Shown: positions 46,799 to 58,030 of the stretch, piece after piece
Layout: every line of letters begins with the position of its first letter
Numbering within the stretch: the first letter of the stretch is position 1
NCBI GenBank assembly: GCA_037954325.1
Contig: JBBMNZ010000019.1
Span: forward strand, 8,570,501 to 8,634,500
Origin: Fistularia commersonii
Lineage: Eukaryota > Chordata > Actinopteri > Syngnathiformes > Fistulariidae
Direction of reading: 5' to 3'
DNA length: 64,000 nucleotides
Notes under the pieces: model-generated
Told to the model about the DNA's origin: nothing
Database searches by the model: none
What the model saw: only the letters and a program-made list of their open reading frames with translations
Position numbers and translations under genes: made by a program

Positions 46799-46964
46799 AC
46801 TTTGATTTTGCAGTATGTCTGTTTAGTACCCAGAATCATAGTAGCCACATGTACCTGTAAAAATTCATAGGTATCATTTCACTGAAACTGAAATCAGCTA
46901 TCAACACAAATGTCCCAGTCTCTAAAGATTTACTTTAGCATAATTTCATGGTTTTTTGCAATTG
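46799..46964. other. Short unannotated spacer
   Basis: Nothing recognised. Confidence 0.4.
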
Positions 46965-47064
46965 ACTGACGACAAGTCCAGGGGGTGCTGGACCCTATCC
47001 CAGCTGTCATCGGGCGAGAGGCGGGGTACACCCTGAGTGCAGGATAAGTGGTAGGAGATGGATG
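46965..47064 (+). repeat. Fragment of the CCATCCATTATCTACC repeat family, joined out of order
   Basis: 'ctggaccctatcccagctgt', 'catcgggcgagaggcggggt' and 'acaccctg' are the best preserved words of this family in the window. They run directly into 'agtgcaggataagtggtaggagatggatg', which reads like the reverse complement of the family's CATCCAT...TATCCT start. The copy may be a small inverted chimera. Confidence 0.65.
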
Positions 47065-48774
47065 TATTTGAGGTAAACTTTGTTATTTTGTTATGTCTGT
47101 TCAGTTCCTGCACAATTACCACAAATTTGTGTTATTCATTTTCCCTCCTTTGCTTTTTTGTTACTTATGTGTCCTGCTTAGATTCAGGTCTCAATTAACA
47201 CCAGCGTTGACAGTGTTTTTTTTAATATTTAGTCTACACTGCAAAAACTAAAAGCAAAGAAACTGGTCCCTAAAAGGTCCATCCACAGCGCAACTTGGAA
47301 ATGGCTTCAAAATATGTCAATATTTGACAATTATTGACCCTTAAGAGACCTTACTGGTTCATCAGAATTAGAAAGCAAAAAGACTGGAAAAATGCAACTG
47401 GCCTGCTTCTATCATGACCTGTTTGACAACAGACATAAGTTCAATCATAATATTGACTTTGTATAGTTAATGACCGCCATAGTGCTTTAAAATAGTGAAT
47501 GAAGTTTGCTTTCTTACTCTTGAGATTTGAGGATCAACTTTGTGTAGCTTGTTTGGCTTAAATATTGGTGCTATTTGTCACCTGAATTGTTCATTAAAAA
47601 GTTATTTGCTGTCAAGAAGGCAGTAGGCTTATCATAAACTGAAGATTTGTGGCGTACATACAGTGGCGTCACACTTCTCAGACAAAATAGATACCTTCGT
47701 GGGCTTTTGCACTGACAGCTCATATTGAATATGGGTATAACCTATAACCTACTGGACTGTGATTACACACTTTTTTGAAACAAGGGTACAAAACAAACTA
47801 TGTAGTCACCAGCATCTTCATAATATGGTTCTTGTACTATTTTTCAAATAAAGTCAGTTCTGGATGAGTGAATAAAAAAAATGTTGATTCTAGGTTAATT
47901 ATTGGATAACATCAGCCATCCTTTCACTTCACATGCATATGATAAAGTGAGTACTAAATTAATGGGAAATTTTCTAGACATTTTTACTACACTACTTTTT
48001 CTAAAACTTGCCTGAACCAGTGTACTGTATGAAGGAACAATTTCTCTTCATCCATCAAAATGTCTCCCTCATGGATAAAGTCTCGTATCTCTCCATTCTG
48101 CCCTAAAAACAGGCAATAAGTCTTACATTGTGCAGCTTTAAACCCACTGTTTACCAGCGGGTTTAATGCAGCAAGCCCTTAATTGCATTCATTATCTAAA
48201 GCTCCAGGTCTGGGCCAAGGTTGTGGAAAAAGATGGGGGATTTCAGTTATCTCTTGTTTATTCAAAAATATATAAAATAACTGCCAGTTGTAGATAATAG
48301 GTAATGAGCACGTATTGTGAAAAATAAATAATGGAAAAGGAAAGGATTTTCTCTACACTTTTATCATACCCATTTTCCTTACAGAAAAGGAATAAGGATG
48401 TATAGGCCATCATAGCTTAAAACGTATTAAAAGTCTAGAATAAAATGGAAGTTTCTTTGAATGAAGGGAAACATAATGGAGTTCTTTCCATTCCCTGAGG
48501 TGACTTGGAAAATGGGGATATAATAGAAAAACAGCACATCAACATAGAAGGGAGATCTGAATCCCATAATGACTGTTATATCAGTTAACATTACATAGTT
48601 TGAAAGTGTCTAGTAAAAGTTATTTTGTGTATAGTTGTAGCATTTTGTACTTGCTGATTGTAAATTACAAATAAAATACAAGATCAAAAGATATGGGGAG
48701 AATTAATCTTTCCTGGATTGAAGGGGTACATTTTGTGCCTACACCAGCTGATTTGTCATGTTTTACTTGTCACA
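47065..48774. other. Unannotated AT-rich sequence
   Basis: Nothing recognised. Confidence 0.5.
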
Positions 48775-49035
48775 AGAGAAGACTCCAGAATCAGAGATCT
48801 TAAAGTGGTTAGCTTAGAAGAATTGCCTTTATCGGCATATACAGTTACACATGGAGCACAGCATCAATGACATGTGACCACTGCATTTAAATCATATGAA
48901 CCATGAGCAGAAGGCAGCTAAGGAACAGCACCAGGGGAGTTAGGGGTTCAGTGTTTTGCTCAACAACACTTTGACAGAGGCAGGAATGTTAAGTTCCAAG
49001 GACAACTGCTCTAACCCTCTGCGCCATGCCGCCCC
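48775..49035 (-). mobile_element. Dispersed repeat with 'AGAATTGCCTTTATCGGCA' motif
   Basis: 'agaattgcctttatcggcat', 'atacagttacacatggagca', 'tgacatgtgaccactgcatt', 'gggttcagtgttttgctcaa' and 'ctgctctaaccctctgcgcc' occur in this order in common fish repeats, whose copies usually end 'gccgccc'. The class is not assigned; orientation is taken from the poly(T)-like LINE-style start and is uncertain. Confidence 0.6.
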
Positions 49036-49754
49036 CAGAAACTGCTGTACTATCAGTTATTGCAGTTATTACAGAACCAATGACGACTACATCAGTAAAA
49101 GAAGAGGAAAGACTCCAAAATCCTCTCAACCAAAAATGTCCTATTGCTTTCAGTTTTATTGGTGATTATTTCATTCAGTCACCATCCAAACATTTTGCAG
49201 AAAGTACCCATTCTAATCTAACCAATTTCGATAGGGTCATCCACAGCTGGTTCTTTGGAACAAACCCTCAGGTAACTACAGTCAAAAGTGTACTTCAGCA
49301 GTCAAGAGAATGATCTACTAGGACTTGACTTGGTTCTGTCAACCACAGCATTGTATTGTAGTTTAAAATACCTCAGTTTAAAGAGAAATATTATAAGTCA
49401 ACTGTGCAATGGGCTTTAAGAGTCATCATTATCAAAAGATCTGAGTGGCCCCTTCATTTTTTGGTATGTCAAAGCGAGGTTAAAAAGAATGAAAACTAGT
49501 TGAGGTAGTCTAAAAGATAGTCTTACCCACATTTTTATACAGTCATGAAGAACAGCTTTATTTTCCCTTCAGTGACATTTTAAAAAGCTTTTGGAAAAAT
49601 TGTGATAGAAATGTTACCTCTACTGTAACACTTCATCAAGCACCAGCTGAGATCTGAAAAGGAATGCCAGGTTCAGAGGAAAATCATTTAACCTAACAGT
49701 TATGATGTGAGTCCGAACTAGGATAGAGCAAGCATTTTATAGATCAACAAAGGG

Positions 49755-49950
49755 AAAATCAGAATGCTTTATTGATCCCAAGGGGGCAATTGCTTTTTGT
49801 TGAAAGCAGCTCCTGCCTAGAAAAGAAATATGGAAAATATCAAAATAAAATGGTAAAGAATAATAATAAATAAATGAGTTAAAAGTACATAAAAATATAT
49901 CCAATGTACATACATGTGTATTTACTAATACATGTATATGATTACATGTA
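49755..49950 (-). mobile_element. LINE 3' end, minus strand
   Basis: 'aatgctttattgatcccaag', then 'ggggcaattgctttttgttg', is the reverse complement of an L2-like LINE 3' terminus, similar to 5520-5560. It is oriented opposite to the LINE B copy that begins about 20-100 bases downstream. The two are therefore separate insertions, or one was inverted. Confidence 0.7.
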
Positions 49951-50015
49951 GTATAAATCAGGGTTCTTGCACAGGTTCTTTCCTTTCTTGACTTATTTTC
50001 CTGTCCACTCTTCTT

Positions 50016-50450
50016 TTGCGGGTGGTACTATATGCTGTTTCTCCAGTGCATTGTGTTGTTTGCCACAGTGTTACCCAAACCAAAACTAAGGAAAGTGATA
50101 AAATACACCCAGGAGGAACTTCTCCAGCTGCGAAAAGGAGCCTGACTCCCCGCTGCACACATCCCAGAAGAGCTAGGGCGGAGCACCCGCTCCGGGGGAT
50201 TAAAGCCTGCGTGAAGGTGAGAGAGCGGACCAAGATAGACAGGAGATGCAAGCCCTTCCTGCCCTTGGTCATCATGGGGAACGTGAGCTCGCCTGACAAC
50301 AAATACGATGAACTGGCAGCCCTCGTTGACAGCCAGCATGTCTACCGGGAATGTAGCATGCTGTGCTTCACAAAGACCTGGCTACAGGTGAACGGCGCCA
50401 TTTATCTGCCCGGTTTTACGCTGATAAACCAGGAGGAGGCAGAGTGGTGA
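50016..50450 (+). pseudogene. LINE B endonuclease N-terminal relic
   Basis: A 144-codon frame. Its second half is the ancestral endonuclease start: KPFLPLVIMGNVSSPDNKYD, ELAALVDSQHVYRECSMLCF and TKTWLQV. The first about 60 residues are read in a shifted frame over the leader. An N residue in GN(V)S follows the expected Mg-binding region of APE endonucleases, and the E of 'TETW' is replaced by K (TKTW), a catalytic-site loss. Confidence 0.8.
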
Positions 50451-50917
50451 GAGAAGGACGGCTTGCTGTCTACGGAAACAAGAAATGGTGCAACCCTGGT
50501 CATATCAGCATGAAAGTCTCTGTGTGCTTTCCGATGTGGCGCTCATGGCAGGACTATGCCCCTACTACCTCCCGCGTGAGGTTTCACGATCCATCCTGGT
50601 GCTCATCTACTGTCCTCCATCTGCAGCTGCAGATGGAGGACCAGAGAAGTCATTCACCAGGCGGTCGCGGACCTGCAGACGCACCACCCCAGCGCTCTCA
50701 TCCTGATCTGTGGGGATTTCAACCATGTCCCCCTCACTCCCATTCTCCCCACCTTCAGCTAATATGTAGACTGAGAGAAAGTAAAACTCTGGACGTCCTG
50801 TATGCCAACGTGAGGGATGCATACAACTCTTCCCCTCTGCGCAACTCGGGCCATAACTTGGTATTCCTGGACACTGCCTACACACCAGTGGTGAAGCAGC
50901 CAGCACTAGCTATCTGA
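50363..50917 (+). pseudogene. LINE B endonuclease middle/C-terminal relic
   Basis: A 184-codon frame, the longest of this copy, but only parts are in the ancestral frame: WCNPGHISMKVSVCFPMW early and ESKTLDVLYANVRDAYN late. The central third is shifted; the true reading there (LPREVSRSILVLIYCPPSAA, then LILICGDFNHVPLT) is in the neighbouring frame. Two compensating frameshifts are therefore needed. The GDFN motif of the APE family is visible at about 50700-50730. Confidence 0.8.
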
Positions 50918-51089
50918 AGATCTGGTCCAAAGACACAGAGGAGGTATTGCGGGAGTGCTTTGATGTCATCGGCTGGAGCCTTTTCAAAAAGGACTTCGGT
51001 GACGACATTGAGGGCCTCTCCCGTTGCATCGCAACAGACTACATCAAATTCTGCAAGGAAATGTCATTTGAGAGGCTTATACTCTACTA

Positions 51090-51810
51090 ACTAAAAGACC
51101 AGCTATCTGCTTCCCTGGCCCCTCTGCAGTTTGCGTACAGGCAGCACATGGGTGTGGAGTATGCAATCATCTTCCTCACTCATAGCGCCCTATCCCATCT
51201 GGAGGATACAGGAAGCACTGTGAGTCACCTTCTTTGACTTCTCCAGTGTCCAACCCGCCCTCCTCAAGGACAAGCTGCTGAGTATGCAAACTCACCCTGA
51301 CATCATTGCCTGGATCATGCCTGGACTACCTCACCGGACGGCTGTAGTATGTCAGGCCGGATGACTGTTTCTGAGGCCGTTGCATGCAGCATAAGAGTGC
51401 CCCAGGGTATTGCACCGTCCCAACTCCTCTTCACCCTCTTCACCTCCGACTTCCAGTACAACTCCGCTTCCTGCCACCTCTAAAACTTCTCCAATGACTC
51501 TTCCATCGTTGGATGCATCACCTATGATGAAAAGGAGGATTAAAGCGGTCTGATCACGAGTTTTGTTGAGTGGAGCAACCAGAGCCACCTCCGACTCACA
51601 TCTCCAAAACCAAGGAGGTGGGTGTGGATTTCCGGAGGAACTGGAGGAGACAGACATCAATCACCATCCAGGGTAAAAAGGTTAAGATAGTAGACTCCTA
51701 CAAGAGCCTTGGGGTCCACATTAACAATAAATTAGACAATAAACTAGGTCACACAACACTGATGCACCCTACAAGTGTCAGAGCAGGATGTTCTTCCTGA
51801 TGAGACAAGG
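51090..51810 (+). pseudogene. LINE B reverse transcriptase relic
   Basis: The RT palm region is scattered over three frames: PLQFAYRQHMGVEYAIIFLT, FDFSSVQPALLKDKL (RT motif A, where the catalytic D is retained), RVPQGIAPSQLLFTLFTSDF (motif B), then NFSNDSSIVG (motif C: expected '(F)ADD', read here as SND with one D lost), and VDFRRNWRRQTSI and YKSLGVHINNKLD. Stops and at least four frameshifts rule out activity. The motif C change would itself inactivate polymerisation. Confidence 0.75.
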
Positions 51811-52113
51811 TCATTTAGCTACTCAAGACTTTCTACCAGTCTAGGGTAGCGAGTGCACTCTTCTTTGCTATAGTGTGCTGGTGGGGCGGTGCCAGGACTG
51901 GTGAGGTCAACAGACTCAACAAGCTAGTGTTGTGAAAGCCCACTCGGGGGTGGGACTGAACCTGGACCATCTTCAATTAGTGGCAGTGGGGAGGGTGAAG
52001 GACAAACTGGGAGCTATCCTGGACAATCTTTCCCACCCCCTGCACAACAACCTGTGGCTGATGGGCAGCTCTTTCAGCCAACGGTTCATCCCAACCCGGT
52101 GCAGAACTGAAGG

Positions 52114-52705
52114 CTTTAGATCAGGGGTCGGAAACCTTTTTGACTGGGAGAGCCATAGAAGCCAAATATACCTAAATATAGTTCATCGAGAGCCATATAG
52201 TATTTTTAACATATAATTAAACATGTCTTACTTTTAATGCGACCTCTGGTGCTGCATGGATTTGTTTGAAGTGCCGCTTTATATTTGACTGTTTCATCGA
52301 TGCAATTTTATCATAGCATAGTAGACATACCGCAGATCCAAAGGCAAATTCCTCTGTCCACACAGCTTGGAATGCACGGAAATCCTGGTCTTTTTTTTTT
52401 TTCTTTTCCGTTACGAGGGTTGGCTATCTGAGAAAATTAATTTCTTCTCATTTACAATGACCGGGACATGCTCGGAAGCCAATGGCTCCCAACCCGGCTT
52501 GCAGGTGATCCGTGAAATTTATGTTCAAAACTAATTTCTGTTTACCTTAAAAATGACACAGTATTATGAAGAAATATCACATTTTAAAATCAGTTCAAAA
52601 CTGAGTTTTTCTTTTTCAACTCAAAATTGTCTGGGAGCCATATGCCGTCATCAGAAGAGTCATATATGGCTCGCAAGCCATAGCTTCCCGACCACTGCTT
52701 TAGAT
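52114..52705. repeat. 8-bp target-site duplication CTTTAGAT flanking a hAT element
   Basis: CTTTAGAT at 52114-52121 and again at 52698-52705. Removing the insert plus one copy restores continuous LINE B reading (CRTEGF before, then (R)CSFVATAIRLYN after). This confirms both the duplication and the target. Confidence 0.95.
52122..52697. mobile_element. Non-autonomous hAT transposon, complete, 576 bp
   Basis: Ends: CAGGGGTCGGAAACC on the left; the right end reads CAGTGGTCGGGAAGC as reverse complement, so the terminal inverted repeats match at 12 of 15 positions. The repeated phrase 'gagagccata' / 'ggagccatatg' lies just inside both ends. No transposase is encoded. The perfect 8-bp flanking duplication is the hAT signature. 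It would have been moved in trans by an autonomous hAT. Confidence 0.92.
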
Positions 52706-52870
52706 GCTCCTTTGTGGCCACGGCCATCAGACTGTATAACAGCAGTCTGGATGACACAACTCTGACCAGCATGAGGTGCATCTCCCCACTAAAGAGAAAA
52801 ATCAAGAAAGAAATGACATGCCCTGTTAATCCTATGGCCTTAAAGCATCAGAATCTCTGCCTGGGCAGAT

Positions 52871-54748
52871 TCCATATTTCTCCTCAGCATCATTATAATA
52901 ACTATAGTTTTTAAACAATGGTGGTTATTGTGGAGTTTTGAAGTTAAATTTTGGTATGACATAAGCACCTCGAAGGTCACGTTCAACACCGATATTGCAC
53001 CAGCAACCCAAGTGACATTTAAATTCTTCCTGTTGTGCTAATCCCACAAAACTCTGACAGACTACAATTATGTCATCACTTAGCACAACCAAAGTTGGAT
53101 AAAAAGATATAAATAAAAGGGAAAGATGGTTAAACAATCAATAGTTCCAATAGGTCTTACATCACTATTTGCATCATGTGACTTAGTCACTAAACGGTTT
53201 CAATAATTAACACAAAATTTGGATAGTTGCTAAAACACTGTTGGGAGCACTAGGTAAAGTATTTACAATTATAGAAAGCTTTCCTCTCAAACAATCATTC
53301 CCTCAGTTTAGGGAGGTAGCAATTAGCAATTGGAGGTTAAACATGCAGCCACAGTATGTGGTTCAATGCATACATGAGTCCAGCAATGATTGCATAGAAT
53401 TTCTTCACCAGGGTTCTGTGTTGATTCAAATAAGTGACAATAGTAAAAGGTGAAAGTCTTTGGCCAAAAATGTATGATCCAAGCCTCAGGTTGATCAGCC
53501 GAATTAAATCCTGTACAACAATTGCAAAATAAAAAATAAAAAAAAAAGTATAGACCTAAGTTGTATGCTTTAAAACCCAAGGGGTTTTAAATTATTAATG
53601 TTCATAATGATTCAAAAAGGATTGAATACACTAAATTTCAGTGATCAAAAATATTGCTTTATTATTTAATAAAAAATCCAATAATTAATAGAATACTGTT
53701 CCGATAGGTCTTGAAATTACACAATTTTCATTTACCAAGTTTGTCAAAATATTGGCACATGTTTTTTTGAGAGGGGAATATTTATTTGTAGAGAACTGTT
53801 ACAGAACCGGTTTATATTCTCATAATTATTGGCATGCTCTTAACATATGTGCTAACCTATGACAAATAGCATTAAAAGCCTAATGTAGGCAAGCATGTGC
53901 TAGATCTTAGCCAATAAGTTGTAAACTTTCAATCACATTGACTTACATATGCACAGGCAGATGGAACGGACAGTTGATCCAGATTTATTTATTGGCATGT
54001 CGGCAGCATGTTGGACCAACCGAATACACCAAGTGCCAAATCATAATCATCTGATTAATGACAGCTGCTTCAACAAGGACTCATGGGGAATATAGAGAAC
54101 AATTATAATGTCTACTTAACCTACAAAGTCTTAACCTACTGCAAACTAGAGCATATTTGTATGATCAAAGCATTTTTACAAGATCACAGATCACAAACTA
54201 GAATTTCCATGATGGGCTAGTGCTGACTATTACTGAGTTATATGAACTCCCAATTAGTGATACTATAACAATAAAGTTGCTATCTCATCACCAAGTTACA
54301 AATTGTGAGATATGAATCCCATCAGTAATCTATCAATTTTATATCTAGCAGTCAAAGATCGAAAGCCACCAGAAGAGACTTTCCACACAAACTCCCCCTC
54401 TATCTGTCAGCCTCACCACAATACACATATGGCATGTTGATGCTTCAAAACTCCTCACACATCCTACAGACTGCTGGTCTTGAAAAGAAAAAAAATATGT
54501 ATCAGAACAATTGGAACAATACCTTAAATTCTCAGCCTAAAACTTAAGTTTGACCTACAATGATTTTAATGGGATTCTTAATTCCATAATGACGTCATTG
54601 TTGAGCAGGAATGCACTTCACTGTCTCTAATTTAATAACACGAGTAAGCACATAAAGTGTGTCAAATTTTTATTTGTTTCCCTTTTTGTTTAGGGAGGAG
54701 GTTTGAGCATCCTGTCCCAACTGTGATGTGCTGAGATTTAGGGTGTAT
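52871..54748. other. Unannotated AT-rich sequence
   Basis: Nothing recognised beyond short A/T tracts. Confidence 0.5.
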
Positions 54749-54808
54749 GAATTTAAAAGAATTTAAAAGAATTAAAAAGAATTAAAAAGAAATTTAAGAA
54801 GAATTTGG
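54749..54808 (+). repeat. 10-bp tandem repeat GAATTTAAAA / GAATTAAAAA
   Basis: Five to six units with point changes, followed by 'gaagaagaaatcctg' and CGCGCGC/CACACA runs (54809-54843). Confidence 0.9.
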
Positions 54809-54843
54809 GAGAAGAAGAAATCCTGCGCGCGCTCACACACACA

Positions 54844-57199
54844 AGATATGTACCAAACTTTGCTATCATATATGAACCCGAGCAGTAGGCAGCCACCGAG
54901 TCAAAAGGGGTACAGTTCGTGGTTTGGCATCTTACTTAACCACTTCAACAGGATAGGAGGAGCTCTGACATTGAACAAGAAACCAGGTTCCAAGATGACC
55001 ACAATTGCCACTTGAGTCAAACTACCCCAAATGAGGGATTACGTAGTACATGGATGATTAGCATGGAGAGTATAATCCAAAGTGGTTGATTTTTTCCCCC
55101 CTTGAGAGGAGCAAGAAAAATGACATTGTTTTCAGTAATAGTGTTGCCACCTTACTGAATTTACAACCGTTTTAAGATGGCAGCAAGGCAAGTAGAATGA
55201 AGGGAGAGGATTTTTATCTGCGAGGAAGAATGACAGTTCCATTACCTGAGAATTGCAGCTGCAGCCTCCTATCCACCAACTACAGTCCCACCCCCACCCC
55301 AAAGAGTTCTTATCAATACTGAAGGTGGCCCATTTTTAACAATAATCACTGAGGGCTCTCAATTACCTCCATAAAATCCAATCAGGATTTGATCCCTGAT
55401 CATAATTTGGGACATCTTTTGACTGCACTCATCTAGAGCCACATCAAACCAATAATAATTCTGAGTACATTAATTTGATTTTTTTCATAATTATTTGTTG
55501 TCACACCAGTTAAGCTAAGTAACAAATTGCAAATAAGGAAGCACTCAAACAGTTTAAGGAGGTATGGTGTCAGTACTCACACAGAGCCAGGTCTGTTATA
55601 AATGATGTAACTATCAACTTCGATCCCTCAGCATGTTACATCACACACGCACGCACGCATCTATGTTTTTTGAGAAATCACGCATTTTACAAATATATGT
55701 TTGTCATTTTTTTTTGAGGAAAACAATGGATGTAAAAAAATAAATAAATAAAAAAAAACAGCAGGATATACAGTTATCTCAGCATTTGTAAATGTCGGGA
55801 ATGAGAGAGAAGACAATTCTACAGAGGTGTGGACAGCAAGGTTGACAACCTCGAAAAATCAAGACTTCTAAAGAAAGAACAACATCAAGCAAAACTGAAG
55901 TATACTTTGTACAATCTGAAGAAAAAATATGAATAATTTTGACCATGGTAGCATCTGGGCTCTTAAGAATTGTGTTTCTGTATACAAACTGAAACAAGGC
56001 TGTTTTGATAAGCTGTGTTTAATAAGTCCTTGCTCTGATACAGTATTCGAGAAAAACTTTTGAAAAATTACATTTGCAAAGGGGGGCTACCTATTCTGGA
56101 CTCATCTCTATAACACACACATGCTTGAAGGACCAGATAAGTTTGATAGAATTCAATTATGTTTTGCAGGATGTGTTTATAAGTGAATACGAACTGTATA
56201 GAAGGTTACTGAAGATTTGTTCTAATATGGTCAAATATGATATGTAATTCTGGAAACAAATCAGCACTCATCCAAAATTCCAGTAGGCGAAAAAATTAAG
56301 TTAATGGAAAAAAAATAAATTATGAAAGTAGGCAACACAACAATTGATTATTTGCAACAAGAAAAAGCAGTTGGATTAGCAAAACACTGTATTAGAATCG
56401 CAAACACACAGAGTTTAACATTTTCAGCAAAAAGTGTTAAAGGCCCCGCAAAGTAAATTGTCATGGACTATTTATTTTTTCATTTCTCTGCACTGCATGT
56501 AAAATAGGTTTTGTTCTTGGGGATTTTTTCCCCTCATCTATTGATCTGCATAAATGGTGATATATAAAGTATTTTGGTAGTTCATTTTTACAGTTTTCAG
56601 AGGTTTGTAACAGATTCAAATCAGGAATAAAGTTAATCTTGAGCAACAGAGTGAAAATAATGTCTACAGTTAAGACATCTAATGATAATAATCGGTATTT
56701 CACAGCTGTATGACTACATGCCCAAGAGCTAGTGGATTTAAAGTTTAATATCTATAAATAATTAAAAGCGCTGGGAAAAGACCATTTAGCTGGTCAATAA
56801 CGATAAAAGGAAATTGCCATGTTAAATATTAAAAAAATCCAATAGGCTTAACACAGACCCATTTTAAGGGTATTAAATTAAGCCAATTAACTTTTTGGTC
56901 AACAAGGTTATAAGCAATCAGACTTACAAATAATAGAGGACCCCTCGGAGTATTCCCGACAATGAGTCACCTACCCTAACAAACAGTATCTACTTAACCA
57001 TGATTTTGTTAAAAAGGGGTTTGTATGAGTTCAAGAGAATGTCTGTAATATTAACAGAATTACAAATCCAGGAAGAGGAAGAACATGAAAACAATGCCAT
57101 TGATTTCCAAAGTCTCAAACCAGAACGGCCAAACACGTAACAGTCAACCAAATCTGAACAAACCCCGCGCACACACGCACGTACCCACACCAACCCAAA
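54844..57199. other. Unannotated AT-rich sequence
   Basis: Simple CA/CGCA runs at 55642-55660 and 57168-57182, and A-rich (AAATAAAT) at 55733-55758. No gene or transposon recognised. Confidence 0.5.
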
Positions 57200-58030
57200 A
57201 ATATTCCATCAACAGGCAAAGGCAGAAAAACTGAGGTCCAACAAATTCGAAAAGGCCTTAAATCTTGTGGCTACCCTAAATGGGCCTTTGCCAACAGAGA
57301 AACCTCCACACCAGATAATAGAACAGGAGATGGACAGGAACTAACGTAGAGAAATTGTCATACCATACGTTGCTGGTACTTCAGAGAAACAAAGAAAGGT
57401 TTTCAAACCACATCAAATAACGATACACTCCAAACCCCACAGTACCCTGAAGCAAAGACTAGTGCACCCAAAGTGTGCAACATCCAGACATAAAACAGAG
57501 AATGCAGTCACCTGCAATTGGGATTGCAATAACATCTACAATCGGGAGACAAAACATCTTCTGCACAGTCGAATGACCCAACACAAGACCCACCACTTCA
57601 GGACAGGACTCTGCAGTCCAACTACACCTAAAGGACGACAGCCACTCCTTCAGAGACCGTAATGTCCATATACTGGCCAGAAAGAGGAGTCAAAGAAGCA
57701 ATCTTTTTCAAAATGTTTGTTCAAACATTAACTTGGGTAAGTCTCCAGATGTTTTACCCCCCCTCCCCCATGACACCCCCATTAGCACAGCAAACCCATT
57801 CAACCCAGTTTCCATCCAACAACTCTCATTAATATGACAAGTCTGTGAAATTTAGACCAGTTACCAACCCTGGTAGTTATATATAGGAAACTCCCCAAAG
57901 TCCATTCAAATTGAAGAAGCCTCTTGGATGAGAGGTGAAGCGGTTTCAAGGGAATAAATTCAAGTCCAGTTGGCACAAGAACATTTCAACAAGGACCAAG
58001 ACCAAAGAATTATGCCAACTTGAAAATCCA
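57200..58030 (+). mobile_element. Penelope-like element copy 2 (GIY-YIG region and 3' end)
   Basis: Plus strand. RT-distal linker: KALKSCGYPKWAFANRET-like words (57240-57290), then REIVIPYVAGTSEKQRKVFK (57353-57410) and TLKQRLVHPKCATSRHK (57440-57490). The GIY-YIG domain start reads CNWDCNNIYNRETKHLLHSR (57510-57570), followed by MTQHKTHHFRTGL. A frameshift leads to the HLHLK...HSF-type segment and RNVHILARKR. The 3' non-coding end (57910-58030) has 'gcctcttggatgagaggtga' and 'caagtccagttggcac'. It lacks most of the RT. This is the best-preserved Penelope copy in the window. Confidence 0.85.
57462..57662 (+). pseudogene. Penelope GIY-YIG endonuclease relic
   Basis: A 66-codon frame. MHPKCATSRHKTENAVTCNW and DCNNIYNRETKHLLHSRMTQ correspond to the connector and first half of the GIY-YIG nuclease. 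The '(L)YIGET(K)' signature of the family appears as IYNRETK, with the Gly replaced. The ETK...L..R...H pattern remains. After residue about 50 the frame is shifted relative to the ancestral one. GIY-YIG nucleases nick target DNA for priming; loss of the second signature Gly suggests inactivity. Confidence 0.8.

Larger units (their letters stand above)
49965..52870 (+). mobile_element. LINE family B copy 2, longest LINE in the window
   Basis: Plus strand, same family as 5517-7705. The leader is at 49965-50260 (IKYTQEELLQL-type words). The APE endonuclease is at 50270-50930 (IMGNVSSPDNKYDELAALVD, YRECSMLCFTKTWLQV, KWCNPGHISMKVSV, YYLPREVSRSILVLIYCPPS, and LDVLYANVRDAYNSSP). It continues into the linker (IWSKDTEEVLRECFDVIGW). 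A deletion follows at about 51090, then RT from LKDQLSASLAPLQFAYRQHM through DFSSVQPALL, DFQYNSASCHL and YKSLGVHINNKLD. The C-terminal region is at 51820-52118 and resumes at 52706 (FVATAIRLYNSSLDDTTL). A hAT element (52122-52697) interrupts it. Many stops and frameshifts; not functional. Confidence 0.9.

Noticed and set aside
49495..49515. let-7-like start 'tgaggtagt'
   Set aside because: Only nine bases match and no hairpin precursor forms around it.
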